Shown: piece by piece, positions 49,442 to 57,602 of the stretch | How positions within the stretch are numbered: position 1 is the first letter of the stretch | Layout of the letters: every line of letters starts with the position of its first letter | DNA from: Nocardioides sp. Arc9.136 | GTDB taxonomy: Bacteria > Actinomycetota > Actinomycetes > Propionibacteriales > Nocardioidaceae | Direction of reading: 5' to 3' | NCBI RefSeq assembly: GCF_030506255.1 | Contig: NZ_CP113431.1 | Location: 4,041,001 to 4,105,000, forward strand | DNA: 64,000 nt | The notes under the pieces: model-generated | What the model saw: only the letters and a program-made list of their open reading frames with translations | Database searches by the model: none | What the model was told of the DNA's origin: nothing | Position numbers and translations under genes: made by a program

Positions 49442-50988
49442 GCGCCGCCACCGACACCGCCGGGGGCACCGTCGAGGTGTCGCCCGCCCGCCGCTGGGCC
49501 TCGCTGGCCGTTCTCTCCGCCAGCCTGCTCGTGGTGACGATGGACCTGACCATCCTCAACGTCGCCCTGCCCGAGCTCGCGGCCGACATCCGTCCCTCGG
49601 CGACCGAGCAGCTGTGGATCGTGGACAGCTACTCCCTCGTCCTCGCCGGGCTGCTCATCCCCATGTCGGCGCTGGCCGACCGCTGGGGGCGCAGGCGCCT
49701 GCTGCTGCTCGGGTTCGCCGTCTTCGGCGCCGCCTCGGCGCTCGTCGTGCTCACCGACTCCCCCTGGGAGGTCGTCGCGGCCCGCTGCCTGCTCGGCGCC
49801 GGCGGCGCGATGATCATGCCGACGACGCTGTCGCTGCTCCGGTCGGTCTTCACCGACCCCGCCGAGCGGGCGACGGCCCTGGGCGTGTGGGCGGCGGTCT
49901 CCTCGCTGGGCGCGGCCATCGGCCCGATCGCCGGCGGACTGCTGCTCGAGCACTTCAGCTGGCACTCGGCGTTCCTCGTCAACGTGCCGCTCATGCTCGT
50001 CGCCGTCGTGGCCGGCGCGACGATCCTGCCCGAGGCCCGCGCGCCGCACGCGTCGCGCTGGGACGTCCCCGGCGTCGCCATGTCGGTCACCGGGATGGTG
50101 GGCCTGGTGTGGGCGGTCAAGCACTTCGCCGAGGAGGAGTCGCTCACCGACCCGCTGGGGTGGACCGTGCTGGTCGCGGCCCTGGTCGTGCTCGTCGCGT
50201 TCGTCCGCCGGTGCCTGCACCGGCCCGACCCGCTGCTCGACGTCCGACTCTTCCGGCGGCGTCCGTTCACCGCCGGCGTGGTGGCGGCGCTCAGCGCCAT
50301 GTTCGCGATGGCGGCGATCCTGCTCCTGCTGGCCCAGTGGCTGCAGCTGGTCGAGGGGCACTCGCCGCTCGAGGCGGGAGTACGCCTGCTGCCGCTCGCC
50401 GCCGGCGGGCTGGTGGCGTCCCTGCTGGCCTCACCGCTCGCGCGGGTGCTCGGCGCGCGCACCGTCCTCGCCTCGGGCCTGGCGGTCGCCGGCCTCGGCG
50501 CGCTCCTGGTCCCGCTGGCGCCCGGCACCCTGGGCTACGGGACGGTCGCCGCCGCGATGGCGCTCGTCGGCGCCGGCGCCGGCTCCCTGGCGATCGGGTC
50601 GGCGATGATCATGGCCGGCACGCCCGCGGACCGGGCGGGCAGCGCGGCGGCGATCGAGGAGACGGCGTACGACGTGGGCAGCGTCCTCGGCGTCGCGGTC
50701 CTCGGCAGCGTGGCCTCGGTCGTCTACCGCGACCACCTGCGGGTCGACGACCTCGTCGCCGACGGCCTGCCCGCCGACGCCGCGACCGCCGCGGCGGACT
50801 CGTTGGGGGCCGCCGCGGACACCGCCGCCGCCACCGGCTTCCCCGGGCTGGCCGAGCAGGCCGCCGTGGCGTTCACCGACGCCCTGGTCGACACCTGCCT
50901 GGTGGGTGGGCTGCTGATGCTCGCCATGGCGGCCGTGGTGTGGCTGACGGCGCCGCGCGGGCTGGACATCACCCAGCAGCAGCACTGA
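49438..50988 (+). CDS. DHA2-family MFS drug/metabolite exporter
   Basis: 516 residues, 14 membrane helices. TM1 has VVTMDLTILNVALPELAADI, with the DxTIxNVALP motif of DHA2 (EmrB/QacA) exporters, then WIVDSYSLVLAGLLIPMSAL and LADRWGRRRLLLLG. Co-transcribed with its TetR regulator. Expected to expel hydrophobic or cationic compounds with proton antiport. It converges on a small membrane protein gene 11 bp away. Confidence 0.9.
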   Translation: MSAATDTAGGTVEVSPARRWASLAVLSASLLVVTMDLTILNVALPELAADIRPSATEQLWIVDSYSLVLAGLLIPMSALADRWGRRRLLLLGFAVFGAASALVVLTDSPWEVVAARCLLGAGGAMIMPTTLSLLRSVFTDPAERATALGVWAAVSSLGAAIGPIAGGLLLEHFSWHSAFLVNVPLMLVAVVAGATILPEARAPHASRWDVPGVAMSVTGMVGLVWAVKHFAEEESLTDPLGWTVLVAALVVLVAFVRRCLHRPDPLLDVRLFRRRPFTAGVVAALSAMFAMAAILLLLAQWLQLVEGHSPLEAGVRLLPLAAGGLVASLLASPLARVLGARTVLASGLAVAGLGALLVPLAPGTLGYGTVAAAMALVGAGAGSLAIGSAMIMAGTPADRAGSAAAIEETAYDVGSVLGVAVLGSVASVVYRDHLRVDDLVADGLPADAATAAADSLGAAADTAAATGFPGLAEQAAVAFTDALVDTCLVGGLLMLAMAAVVWLTAPRGLDITQQQH

Positions 50989-50999
50989 CCCAGGCCGGC

Positions 51000-51281
51000 T
51001 CAGGCGTCGTCAGTGTCCGCCTCGGCGCCGCCGTCGGGCACGTAGGTCGGGCGCAGGGACGCCCAGCCGATGAAGAGCAGGCCGACGCCCAGCATCACCA
51101 GGCCGGACCAGAGGTTGGCGTTGGTGCCGCCGGTCTTCTCGGTCTCGGCGTCCCCGAAGAGGCCCACGAGCGTGAGGATCACGCCGTAGGCCCCCAGCAG
51201 GCCGCCGATGATGTTGCGGATGTCCAGGGCGCCGGCGCGGTGCCGGCTCCGGGGAGCCGCGGGGACGGGTGCAGTGGGCAC
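51000..51281 (-). CDS. small membrane protein, 93 aa
   Basis: Two predicted membrane helices: IRNIIGGLLGAYGVILTLVG near residues 21-40 and LWSGLVMLGVGLLFIGWASL near 57-76. The ends are charged and the C-terminus acidic (GAEADTDDA). GTG start has AAGGAG upstream. It lies 20 bp after the sodium/solute symporter on the same strand and is probably its small partner, like other small companion subunits of SSS transporters; that link is inferred from position only. Confidence 0.68.
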   Translation of the reverse strand: MPTAPVPAAPRSRHRAGALDIRNIIGGLLGAYGVILTLVGLFGDAETEKTGGTNANLWSGLVMLGVGLLFIGWASLRPTYVPDGGAEADTDDA

Positions 51282-51301
51282 GAGAACTCCTTGGGAGCCG
51301 G

Positions 51302-53050
51302 TCAGAAGATGACGTTGAGGACGACGACCATGGCGAGGGCGACGCCGGCCAGGGGCAGGGTGCGGCGGTACCACGGGTAGGACGCCTCGTCGGCGTCGAC
51401 GAGGTCCTCGCGCGGGGTCTCGGAGTAGACCAGGCCGCGGAGCTCCTCGACCGGCTTCGGCTTGGTCACCAGCGACACCACGATGCTCAGCACGATGTCG
51501 ACGACGAACGCCGCGCCGGCCGCCAAGAAGGCCGCACCCTGGCCGCCGACCGGGATGACGCCGGTGCTGAGCGAGCCGAACGCGTCCTCGCTGAGGAAGG
51601 CGACCGCGACGGCCGAGAGCGTGCCCGAGACCAGGCCGACCCAGCCCGCGGTGGCGGTCATCCGCTTCCAGAACATGCCCAGGATGAAGGTCGCGAAGAG
51701 CGGGGCGTTGAAGAACCCGAACAGGGTCTGGAGGTAGTCCATGATGTTCGAGAAGTTCGTGGCCAGGTACGCCGTGCCGACCGCGATCACGGTCGCGCCG
51801 ACCGTCGCGAGCCGGCCGATCTTCAGGTAGTAGTCGTCGTCGCGGTCCCTGACGACGTACCGCTGCCACAGGTCGTAGCTGAAGACGGTGTTGAACGCGG
51901 AGATGTTGGCCGCCATGCCGGCCATGAACGCCGCCAGGAGGCCGGCGATGGCGACGCCGAGCAGGCCGTTGGGCAGCAGGTCGCGCATCAGGTAGAGCAG
52001 CGAGTCGTTGTAGGTGACCGTGCCGCCGGTGCCGCCCGCGACCTCCTCGCCGGCCTTGGTGTCGGCGATCTCCGAGACCAGCACCGCGGCGATCATGCCG
52101 GGCAGGATCGTGATGAACGGGACGAACATCTTCGGGAAGGCGCCGATGATCGGCGTCTTCCGCGCCGAGGAGATCGAGTCGGTGGCCATCGCGCGCTGGA
52201 CCTCGACGAAGTTCGTGGTCCAGTAGCCGAAGGACAGCACGAAGCCGAGGCCGAAGACGATGCCGACGACCGAGAGCAGGTCGGAGTCGAAGCCGGAGAG
52301 GGCGTTGCCGGGCCAGGAGTTCAGCTGCTGGGCCGCCGTCGCGCTCTCGGGGTTGTCCGCCGCGGCGTCGGTGATCCTGTCCTTCAGGCCGCCCCAGCCG
52401 CCGACGCGGTCGAGGCCGATCAGGGTCAGCGGCAGCAGCGCCGCGACGATGACGAAGAACTGCAGCACCTCGTTGTAGATCGCGGCGCTGAGGCCGCCGA
52501 GGGTGATGTAGGACAGCACGACGACCGCGGCGACCAGCAGCGCGACGAGCAGCGGCCAGCCGAGCAGCGCCTGGATGATCGTGCCGAGCAGGTAGAGGTT
52601 GATGCCGGCGATCAGCAGCTGGGCGATCGCGAAGGAGAAGGAGTTGACCAGGTGCGCGCCGGTGCCGAACCGCCGGTACATGAACTCCGGGACCGAGCGG
52701 ACCTTCGAGCCGTAGTAGAACGGCATCATCACGACGCCGAGGAACAGCATCGCCGGGATCGCGCCGACCCAGAAGTAGTGGACGGTCGGCAGGCCGAACT
52801 CCGCGCCGGAGGCCGACATGCCCATGATCTCCACGGCGCCGAGGTTGGCCGCGATGAACGCCAGGCCGGTGACCCAGGCCGGGAGCGAGCGCCCGGACAG
52901 GAAGAAGTCCACCGAGTCCGAGACCTGCCGCCGGGCCATCACCCCGATCCCGAGCACGACGGCGAAGTAGAGAGCGACGATCAGGTAGTCGACGGCTCGC
53001 GCGTCGATCAGCGTGTCGCTCGCGAGGACGGTCGGTGCCCAGCTGGCCAT
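51302..53050 (-). CDS. sodium:solute symporter (SSS) family transporter
   Basis: 582 residues with about 14 hydrophobic segments. Typical SSS stretches are SDSVDFFLSGRSLPAWVTGL, FIAANLGAVEIMGMSASG, VRSVPEFMYRRFG and the GLLAAFMAGMAANISAFNTV core. Overall similarity is to sugar- or vinylated-solute SGLT-like members rather than proline PutP. A short AAGG ribosome site precedes the ATG. The 93-aa membrane protein follows 20 bp downstream. Substrate not determined. Confidence 0.88.
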   Translation of the reverse strand: MASWAPTVLASDTLIDARAVDYLIVALYFAVVLGIGVMARRQVSDSVDFFLSGRSLPAWVTGLAFIAANLGAVEIMGMSASGAEFGLPTVHYFWVGAIPAMLFLGVVMMPFYYGSKVRSVPEFMYRRFGTGAHLVNSFSFAIAQLLIAGINLYLLGTIIQALLGWPLLVALLVAAVVVLSYITLGGLSAAIYNEVLQFFVIVAALLPLTLIGLDRVGGWGGLKDRITDAAADNPESATAAQQLNSWPGNALSGFDSDLLSVVGIVFGLGFVLSFGYWTTNFVEVQRAMATDSISSARKTPIIGAFPKMFVPFITILPGMIAAVLVSEIADTKAGEEVAGGTGGTVTYNDSLLYLMRDLLPNGLLGVAIAGLLAAFMAGMAANISAFNTVFSYDLWQRYVVRDRDDDYYLKIGRLATVGATVIAVGTAYLATNFSNIMDYLQTLFGFFNAPLFATFILGMFWKRMTATAGWVGLVSGTLSAVAVAFLSEDAFGSLSTGVIPVGGQGAAFLAAGAAFVVDIVLSIVVSLVTKPKPVEELRGLVYSETPREDLVDADEASYPWYRRTLPLAGVALAMVVVLNVIF

Positions 53051-53168
53051 GGACGGCCTTTCATGACGACGGTTCGAGTGCCGGCCGCCGCCCGGGTGCC
53101 GGTGGGCACGGCCGTCTGGGCCGATGCCCGCTCAGCGGTCGCACCAAACGGCACCATGCTCGACGTCA

Positions 53169-53205
53169 CACGGTGCTTGACGTGACGTCACCGTGATGTC
53201 ACAGT
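53169..53205 (+). promoter_or_regulatory. promoter with overlapping palindromes
   Basis: TTGACG (53177-53182), 17-bp spacer, -10-like CACAGT (53200-53205), then 7 nt to the ATG. Overlapping are the palindrome GTGACGTCAC (53182-53191) and the inverted repeat CACGGTG/CACCGTG (53169-53175, 53189-53195). A repressor site on a leaderless promoter is likely. Confidence 0.5.
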
Positions 53206-53212
53206 GGTGCGC

Positions 53213-53794
53213 ATGGACATCACGCCGTACGTCGAGTCGTTGCGCCGCGACCTGCTGGCCGCCGCCGAGGCGGCCGGCCCCGAGGCACGCCAGGCCGCGG
53301 AGCGGCTGACGTTCGCGCTCGACCCGGCCGCCCGGCTGGCGCTGATGGAGGCCGTCTCGCAGGCCGCCGCGGAGATCACCGCCGAGATGCCGGCCGGCAG
53401 CGTCGACGTGCGCCTGAGCGGCCGGGACCTCGACTTCGTCGTCGACAGCACGCCACCGGCCCCGGCACTGGCGCCGGCCGCCCCGGCCGCACCCGGGGCG
53501 TCAGGGGTGTCGGCCGGCCCAGGAGCGCCCGAGACGGACGCCGAGCCGGAGGACGACTCGGTCGCACGGATCACCCTGCGCCTGCCCGAGTCGGTCAAGA
53601 CCCGGGCCGAGGAGCTCGCCGCCCGTTCCGGCCAGTCGCTCAACACCTGGCTGGTCGGCGTCGTGCGCGGCGCCACCCGGGAAGGCGCGATCAGCGTCGA
53701 CATCGACCTGTCCAGCATCCCCTTCCTCGGCGGCGGCGACCCGCTGGGCCGCCGCGGCGGTCGCGGGAGCCGCCGGATGAACGGCTGGCTCTAG
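53213..53794 (+). CDS. ribbon-helix-helix (HicB/Arc-like) protein, 193 aa
   Basis: The N-terminal 80 residues are a helical/beta domain (ITPYVESLRRDLLAAAEAAG ... VDVRLSGRDLDFVV) of the HicB type. A Pro/Ala linker (residues 82-108) leads to a ribbon-helix-helix: VARITLRLPESVKTRAEELA, SGQSLNTWLVGVVRGA. The C-terminus is Gly/Arg-rich. RHH proteins bind DNA. No HicA-like toxin is adjacent, so it is not an obvious toxin-antitoxin unit. The following DUF4097 gene lies 35 bp away and may be regulated with it. Confidence 0.76.
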   Translation: MDITPYVESLRRDLLAAAEAAGPEARQAAERLTFALDPAARLALMEAVSQAAAEITAEMPAGSVDVRLSGRDLDFVVDSTPPAPALAPAAPAAPGASGVSAGPGAPETDAEPEDDSVARITLRLPESVKTRAEELAARSGQSLNTWLVGVVRGATREGAISVDIDLSSIPFLGGGDPLGRRGGRGSRRMNGWL

Positions 53795-53829
53795 CCACCA
53801 CACCCACCCACCCCACCCCAGGAGCCCTC

Positions 53830-54687
53830 ATGCCCCACCACCAGGTCGTCGAGCGCGACCACACCACCCCCGAGCCGGTCGACCTCTACGTCGAGCTCGG
53901 CGAGGGCCGGGTGCACGTGACCGCCACGGGCGCCGGCCACTCCTCCGTCCGGGTCACCGGGCACGACGCCGACCAGGCCGTCGTCGAGCTGGCCGACGAC
54001 CGGGTGACGGTCGTCGGCCCACGGCGCCGCGCCGGTTTCCTCGGCGGGGAGCGGTCGCTGCTGGTGGAGGTCGAGGTGCCTCCGTACAGCCGGGTCGTCG
54101 TGCGCACCGGGAGCGCGGACGTCGTGCTCGACGGACGGGCCGGTCCCGCACAGCTCCGCACCGGCTCCGGCGACGTGCGCGTCGAGGAGCTCGCGGGCCC
54201 GGCCACGGTCGAGACCGGCTCGGGCCGGATCGAGGTCGAGGAGGCGCAGGGGGAGCTGCGGGTCAAGAGCGGCTCGGGCGACGTACGCCTCGGGCACGCC
54301 GCCTCCTCGGCCGCGGTGTCGACGGGATCGGGCGGGGTGAGCGTCGGCAGCAACGACGGACCGGTCGCGGTGAAGACCGGGTCCGGGGACCTGGCGGTGG
54401 GCGAGGCCCGCACGGACGTCACGCTCGCGACGGGCAGCGGCGACCTGCGCATCGGCGCGGCCCTGCGGGGCCGGGTGACGGTCAGGGGCGCCTCCGGCCA
54501 CGTCCTGGTCGGCGTGCGGCCGGGCACGCCCGTGTGGACCGACGTCAGCACGGTGTCCGGCGCGGTCCGCTCGGACCTCCCCAGCACGGGGGCGCCCGGG
54601 CCCGGCCAGGACCACGTGGAGCTGCGCGCCCGGACGGTCAGTGGTGACGTCGTGCTGGCGCCCGCCGCGGTGCCGTCGCCCGCGTGA
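53830..54687 (+). CDS. DUF4097-family beta-repeat protein
   Basis: 285 residues made of strands with repeated [TS]GSGD[VL] turns (RTGSGDVRVEELAG, KSGSGDVRLGH, KTGSGDLAVGEA, TGSGDLRIGAAL), typical of the DUF4097 putative-adhesin right-handed beta-helix. There is no signal peptide or membrane segment, so it is probably cytoplasmic. GGAG precedes the ATG. It pairs with an RHH protein; similar pairs occur in actinobacteria, with no established role. Confidence 0.84.
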   Translation: MPHHQVVERDHTTPEPVDLYVELGEGRVHVTATGAGHSSVRVTGHDADQAVVELADDRVTVVGPRRRAGFLGGERSLLVEVEVPPYSRVVVRTGSADVVLDGRAGPAQLRTGSGDVRVEELAGPATVETGSGRIEVEEAQGELRVKSGSGDVRLGHAASSAAVSTGSGGVSVGSNDGPVAVKTGSGDLAVGEARTDVTLATGSGDLRIGAALRGRVTVRGASGHVLVGVRPGTPVWTDVSTVSGAVRSDLPSTGAPGPGQDHVELRARTVSGDVVLAPAAVPSPA

Positions 54688-54723
54688 CGGGGCTGGCGGA
54701 CAGGCCGGTGAGGCGCGCCGCGG

Positions 54724-55665
54724 TCAGGACCTCATGGCGACGCCGCGGCGCCAGTACCCCATGAACGACACCTGCCGGCGGTCCATGCCGAGCTCGTTGA
54801 CCAGCGCCCGGCGCAGCGTGGTGACCACCTTGGACTCCCCGGCGATCCAGGCGTAGACCCCGTCGGTGGCGGCGACCTCCACCGGCCCCTCGATCTCCCC
54901 GGAGGAGGAGTACATCGGGGTCTCCCACAGGTCGGGGTCGACCTCGTCGTCGGCGACCTCCTCGACCGCGGTCGGCGCACCGAGGTGCTCGAGCACCGCC
55001 GGGCCGAGCAGCGAGCCGAGCTCGGCGCCGTCGCGCGGCAGCCAGGTGACCGTGACCCCCTCGGGGTGCTGCACGGTCTGCACGTCGCCCGCCGTCGGCA
55101 CCTCCAGGAACGCCGCGCCCTGCGCGTCGTTCGGGAGCATCGAGAGGATCGCGCACGCCGCCGGCACCGCGGTCTCGTCGCCGACGACCACGACCCGGCT
55201 CGCCGAGCCCGGCACGAACTCGATGCCGCCGAACGGCATCCCCCGGCGCGGGCACATCAGCGCGATCCGGTCCCCGACCGCCGCACGGGCGGCCCAGGAC
55301 GAGCCCGGGCCGGCGTGCCCGTCGGCCTCGTGCAGGACCATGTCCACCACGATCCGCGTGTCGGCGCCCTCGCCGCGGACGTCGCGGACGGTGTAGGTGC
55401 GCATGTGCCCGCGCTCCTCGGCGGGGCGGGCGTACCACTGCTGCATCCACCCCTCGTCGGCCCCCACGAAGGAGTCCAGCGCGCCGCCGGCCGGCGGGAA
55501 GATGAGCTTGATGCGCTGGTCGTAGAGCGGCTGGTCGACGCCGAACTCCGCCAGCGCCGGGGAGCCGAGCTCGACGCGCACGAAGCTCGGCGAGAGCCGC
55601 TGCACCGAGGCGACCTCCACCTGCTCGAGCAGGAGCGGCAGGGCGGGCGAGCTGAGCGTGGTCAT
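54724..55665 (-). CDS. siderophore-interacting protein (FAD-dependent ferric-siderophore reductase)
   Basis: 313 residues of the SIP/ViuB family: QRLSPSFVRVELGSPAL, the FAD motif RTYTVRDVR, a VDMVLHEADGHAGPGSSWA segment, VVVGDETAVPAACAIL for the NAD-binding part and a WIAGESKVVTTLRRALV C-terminal block. It reduces Fe(III)-siderophores to release iron in the cytoplasm. A DtxR/IdeR-type box lies 33 bp upstream of the ATG, so the gene should be induced when iron is low. No siderophore synthesis genes are in the window. Confidence 0.92.
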   Translation of the reverse strand: MTTLSSPALPLLLEQVEVASVQRLSPSFVRVELGSPALAEFGVDQPLYDQRIKLIFPPAGGALDSFVGADEGWMQQWYARPAEERGHMRTYTVRDVRGEGADTRIVVDMVLHEADGHAGPGSSWAARAAVGDRIALMCPRRGMPFGGIEFVPGSASRVVVVGDETAVPAACAILSMLPNDAQGAAFLEVPTAGDVQTVQHPEGVTVTWLPRDGAELGSLLGPAVLEHLGAPTAVEEVADDEVDPDLWETPMYSSSGEIEGPVEVAATDGVYAWIAGESKVVTTLRRALVNELGMDRRQVSFMGYWRRGVAMRS

Positions 55666-55690
55666 CGGGTGTCCGTTCGGAGCGAGGCAG

Positions 55691-55716
55691 ACCTAAGTTA
55701 GGTCAGCCTAACATCG
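55691..55716. promoter_or_regulatory. DtxR/IdeR-type iron box
   Basis: TTAGGTCAGCCTAACAT (from 55698) matches most of the consensus TTAGGTTAGGCTAACCTAA. It overlaps a second perfect inverted repeat, ACCTAAGTTAGGT (55691-55703). Two half-overlapping sites would let two regulator dimers bind, as known for DtxR. Confidence 0.75.
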
Positions 55717-55735
55717 GACGAAAGGCCGCGGACCC

Positions 55736-56311
55736 TCAGATCTCGGTGCGGTGGAACGACTGGAACGACCTCGACGGGGTGGGGCCGCGCTGGCCCTGGT
55801 AGCGCGACCCGTACTTCGCCGAGCCGTAGGGGTGCTCGGAGGGCGAGGAGAGACGGAAGAAGCAGAACTGCCCGATCTTCATCCCGGGGTACAGCTTGAT
55901 CGGCAGGGTGGCGACGTTCGCCAGCTCCAACGTCACGTGCCCGGAGAACCCCGGGTCGACGAAACCGGCGGTCGCGTGGGTGAGCAGGCCCAGGCGACCG
56001 AGGCTGGACTTGCCCTCCACCCGCGCGGCGATGTCGTCGGGCAGCGTCACGACCTCGTAGGTCGACCCGAGCACGAACTCCCCCGGGTGCAGGATGAACG
56101 GCTCGTCGCCGTCCGGCTCGACCATCCGCGTGAGGTCCGACTGGTCGGCGGCCGGGTCGATGTGGGGGTACTTGTGGTTCTCGAAGACGCGGAAGAAGCG
56201 GTCGAGCCGCACGTCGACCGACGAGGGCTGGAGCATCGCGGGGTCCCACGGGTCGAGCGCGACACGGCCGGCGTCGAGCTCCGCGAGGATGTCGCGGTCG
56301 GAGAGCAGCAC
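55736..56311 (-). CDS. dcd: dCTP deaminase
   Basis: 191 residues from GTG 56311, matching the usual start (VLLSDRDILAELDAGRVALD). Typical segments are LQPSSVDVRLDRFFRVF, HPGEFVLGSTYEVV, the active-site EGKSSLGRLGLLTHATAGFV, and GQFCFFRLSSPSEHPYG near the end. It deaminates dCTP to dUTP; in actinobacteria the enzyme is often the bifunctional dCTP deaminase that directly makes dUMP. An upstream in-frame ATG would add 7 residues not seen in the family. Confidence 0.95.
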   Translation of the reverse strand: MLLSDRDILAELDAGRVALDPWDPAMLQPSSVDVRLDRFFRVFENHKYPHIDPAADQSDLTRMVEPDGDEPFILHPGEFVLGSTYEVVTLPDDIAARVEGKSSLGRLGLLTHATAGFVDPGFSGHVTLELANVATLPIKLYPGMKIGQFCFFRLSSPSEHPYGSAKYGSRYQGQRGPTPSRSFQSFHRTEI

Positions 56312-56382
56312 GGCGCTCAACCTACCGGGCACCCGCCGCCCCCGCCGCCGGTCGGCACGGGCCGGCGCGGAGAATGAGGCCC

Positions 56383-57180
56383 ATGGGCTTCCAGCGGTAC
56401 GTCGCGATCGGCGACTCCTTCACCGAAGGGGTCGGTGACCCCGACCCCACCCGTCCCAACGGCCTGCGGGGCTGGGCCGACCGCGTCGCGGAGGTGCTGG
56501 CCGAGCAGGACCCGGACTTCGGCTACGCCAACCTCGCCATCCGCGGCCGGAAGCTGACCGGCATCCTCCAGGAGCAGCTGGAGCCCGCGCTCGCGCTGCA
56601 GCCGGACCTGGTCACCGTCTACGCCGGCGCCAACGACATCGTGCGGCCCAAGGTCGACCTCGACGCCCTGGCCACCGAGTACGACGCCGCGATCGCCCGG
56701 CTCGCCGCCTCCGGCGCCCGCGTCGTCATGTTCACCGCCTTCGATCCCGGCAGCGGCGGGATCTACGCCCCGATCCGCGGCCGGTTCGCGCTCTACAACG
56801 AGCACGTCCGGTCCATCGCCGACCGGCACGGCGCCACCATCGCCGACTCCTGGCGCGTCGCCCAGCGCCTGCCGTACGACGTGGCCGCCAGCGATCCACG
56901 CCTCTGGGCGATCGACCGGATGCACCTCGGGCCCGCCGGCCACCAGGTCACCGCGATCATGGTGCTCGACGCCCTCGGCGTGCCGCACGACCTCGCCCCG
57001 CTCCCGCTGCCGCCCCTGGCCCGGGCCAGCCGGCGCGAGCGGCTGCGCGCGGACGCCGCCTGGACCCGCGGCCACCTGATCCCCTGGGTGCAGCGGCGGC
57101 TCACCGGCACCTCGTCCGGGGACAGCATCGAGCCCCGCTTCCCCTCGATCGGCCGGGTCGTCTCACCCGGCGGCGAGTGA
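56383..57180 (+). CDS. SGNH/GDSL hydrolase
   Basis: 265 residues. Block I AIGDSFTEGVGDPDP holds the catalytic Ser, block II Gly is in NLAIRGRKLTG, block III GANDI has the oxyanion Asn, and block V is DRMHLGPAGHQV with Asp and His. It lacks a signal peptide and is probably a cytoplasmic esterase or lipase. I take the ATG at 56383: a -10-like GAGAAT (56370-56375) ends 7 nt before it, making an ATG at 56374 less likely. Confidence 0.88.
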   Translation: MGFQRYVAIGDSFTEGVGDPDPTRPNGLRGWADRVAEVLAEQDPDFGYANLAIRGRKLTGILQEQLEPALALQPDLVTVYAGANDIVRPKVDLDALATEYDAAIARLAASGARVVMFTAFDPGSGGIYAPIRGRFALYNEHVRSIADRHGATIADSWRVAQRLPYDVAASDPRLWAIDRMHLGPAGHQVTAIMVLDALGVPHDLAPLPLPPLARASRRERLRADAAWTRGHLIPWVQRRLTGTSSGDSIEPRFPSIGRVVSPGGE

Positions 57181-57216
57181 TCCCCTAGACTCCACGCAGT
57201 CGGGTCCGCCCGACGT

Positions 57217-57292
57217 GCGGATGTAGCTCAGTTGGTAGAGCGCGACCTTCCCAAGGTCGATGTCGCGAGTTCGAGTCTCGTCATCCGCTCCA
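57217..57292 (+). tRNA. tRNA-Gly (anticodon CCC)
   Basis: A 76-nt cloverleaf. Acceptor arms GCGGATG and CATCCGC pair fully; D-loop AGCTCAGTTGGTAGAGC, anticodon stem CGACC/GGTCG with loop TTCCCAA (anticodon CCC, reading GGG), T-arm GCGAG TTCGAGT CTCGT, and an encoded CCA end. It lies between the GDSL gene and a palindrome-rich gap. Confidence 0.95.
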
Positions 57293-57390
57293 GTCCTTCC
57301 CCCGGCCTTGCCGACCCGCGCCGGCTCGCGTCCACGAGCGCGACGCTCTCTCGACCCGCGCCTCCTGCGCCCGCTCACTCTCCTGCCGCA

Positions 57391-57476
57391 CGGATCGTTC
57401 AATTGCGGGGTTGTTGCGGCCTTGAGCCCCGAGGAAGCGCTTCCACGGCACCGCGATCGCGCAATTGAACGATCCG
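57391..57476. repeat. nested palindrome island downstream of tRNA-Gly
   Basis: Outer perfect 17-bp arms (57391-57407 and 57460-57476) include GGATCGTTCAATTGCG and its complement. Inside lie GGGG...CCCC pairing and the perfect palindrome GGAAGCGCTTCC (57433-57444). The AT-rich cores CAATT and AATTG are unusual for this GC-rich region. The rest of the 57293-57602 gap shows no gene. Confidence 0.7.
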
Positions 57477-57602
57477 GGTGGCGCCGACAGCCACGCCACG
57501 AGCACGTGGGACAGGTGTGACTGGTGAGGAACTTGACTAGACCAGAGGCGCCTGGGGACAGTGGGACGTCCGGTCCTTCCCCGCCGTGATGACGGAGCCC
57601 CC

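Noticed and set aside
53213..53794. HicB-type antitoxin of a HicAB toxin-antitoxin system
   Set aside because: No small HicA-like dsRNA-binding partner on either side; the neighbour is a DUF4097 protein.
54724..55716. Siderophore biosynthesis cluster near the iron box
   Set aside because: Only the reductase is iron-box linked; neighbours are dcd and a DUF4097 gene.
57217..57602. tRNA-Gly flank considered as a phage or island attachment site
   Set aside because: No integrase and no duplicated tRNA 3' end in the window; only palindromes were found.
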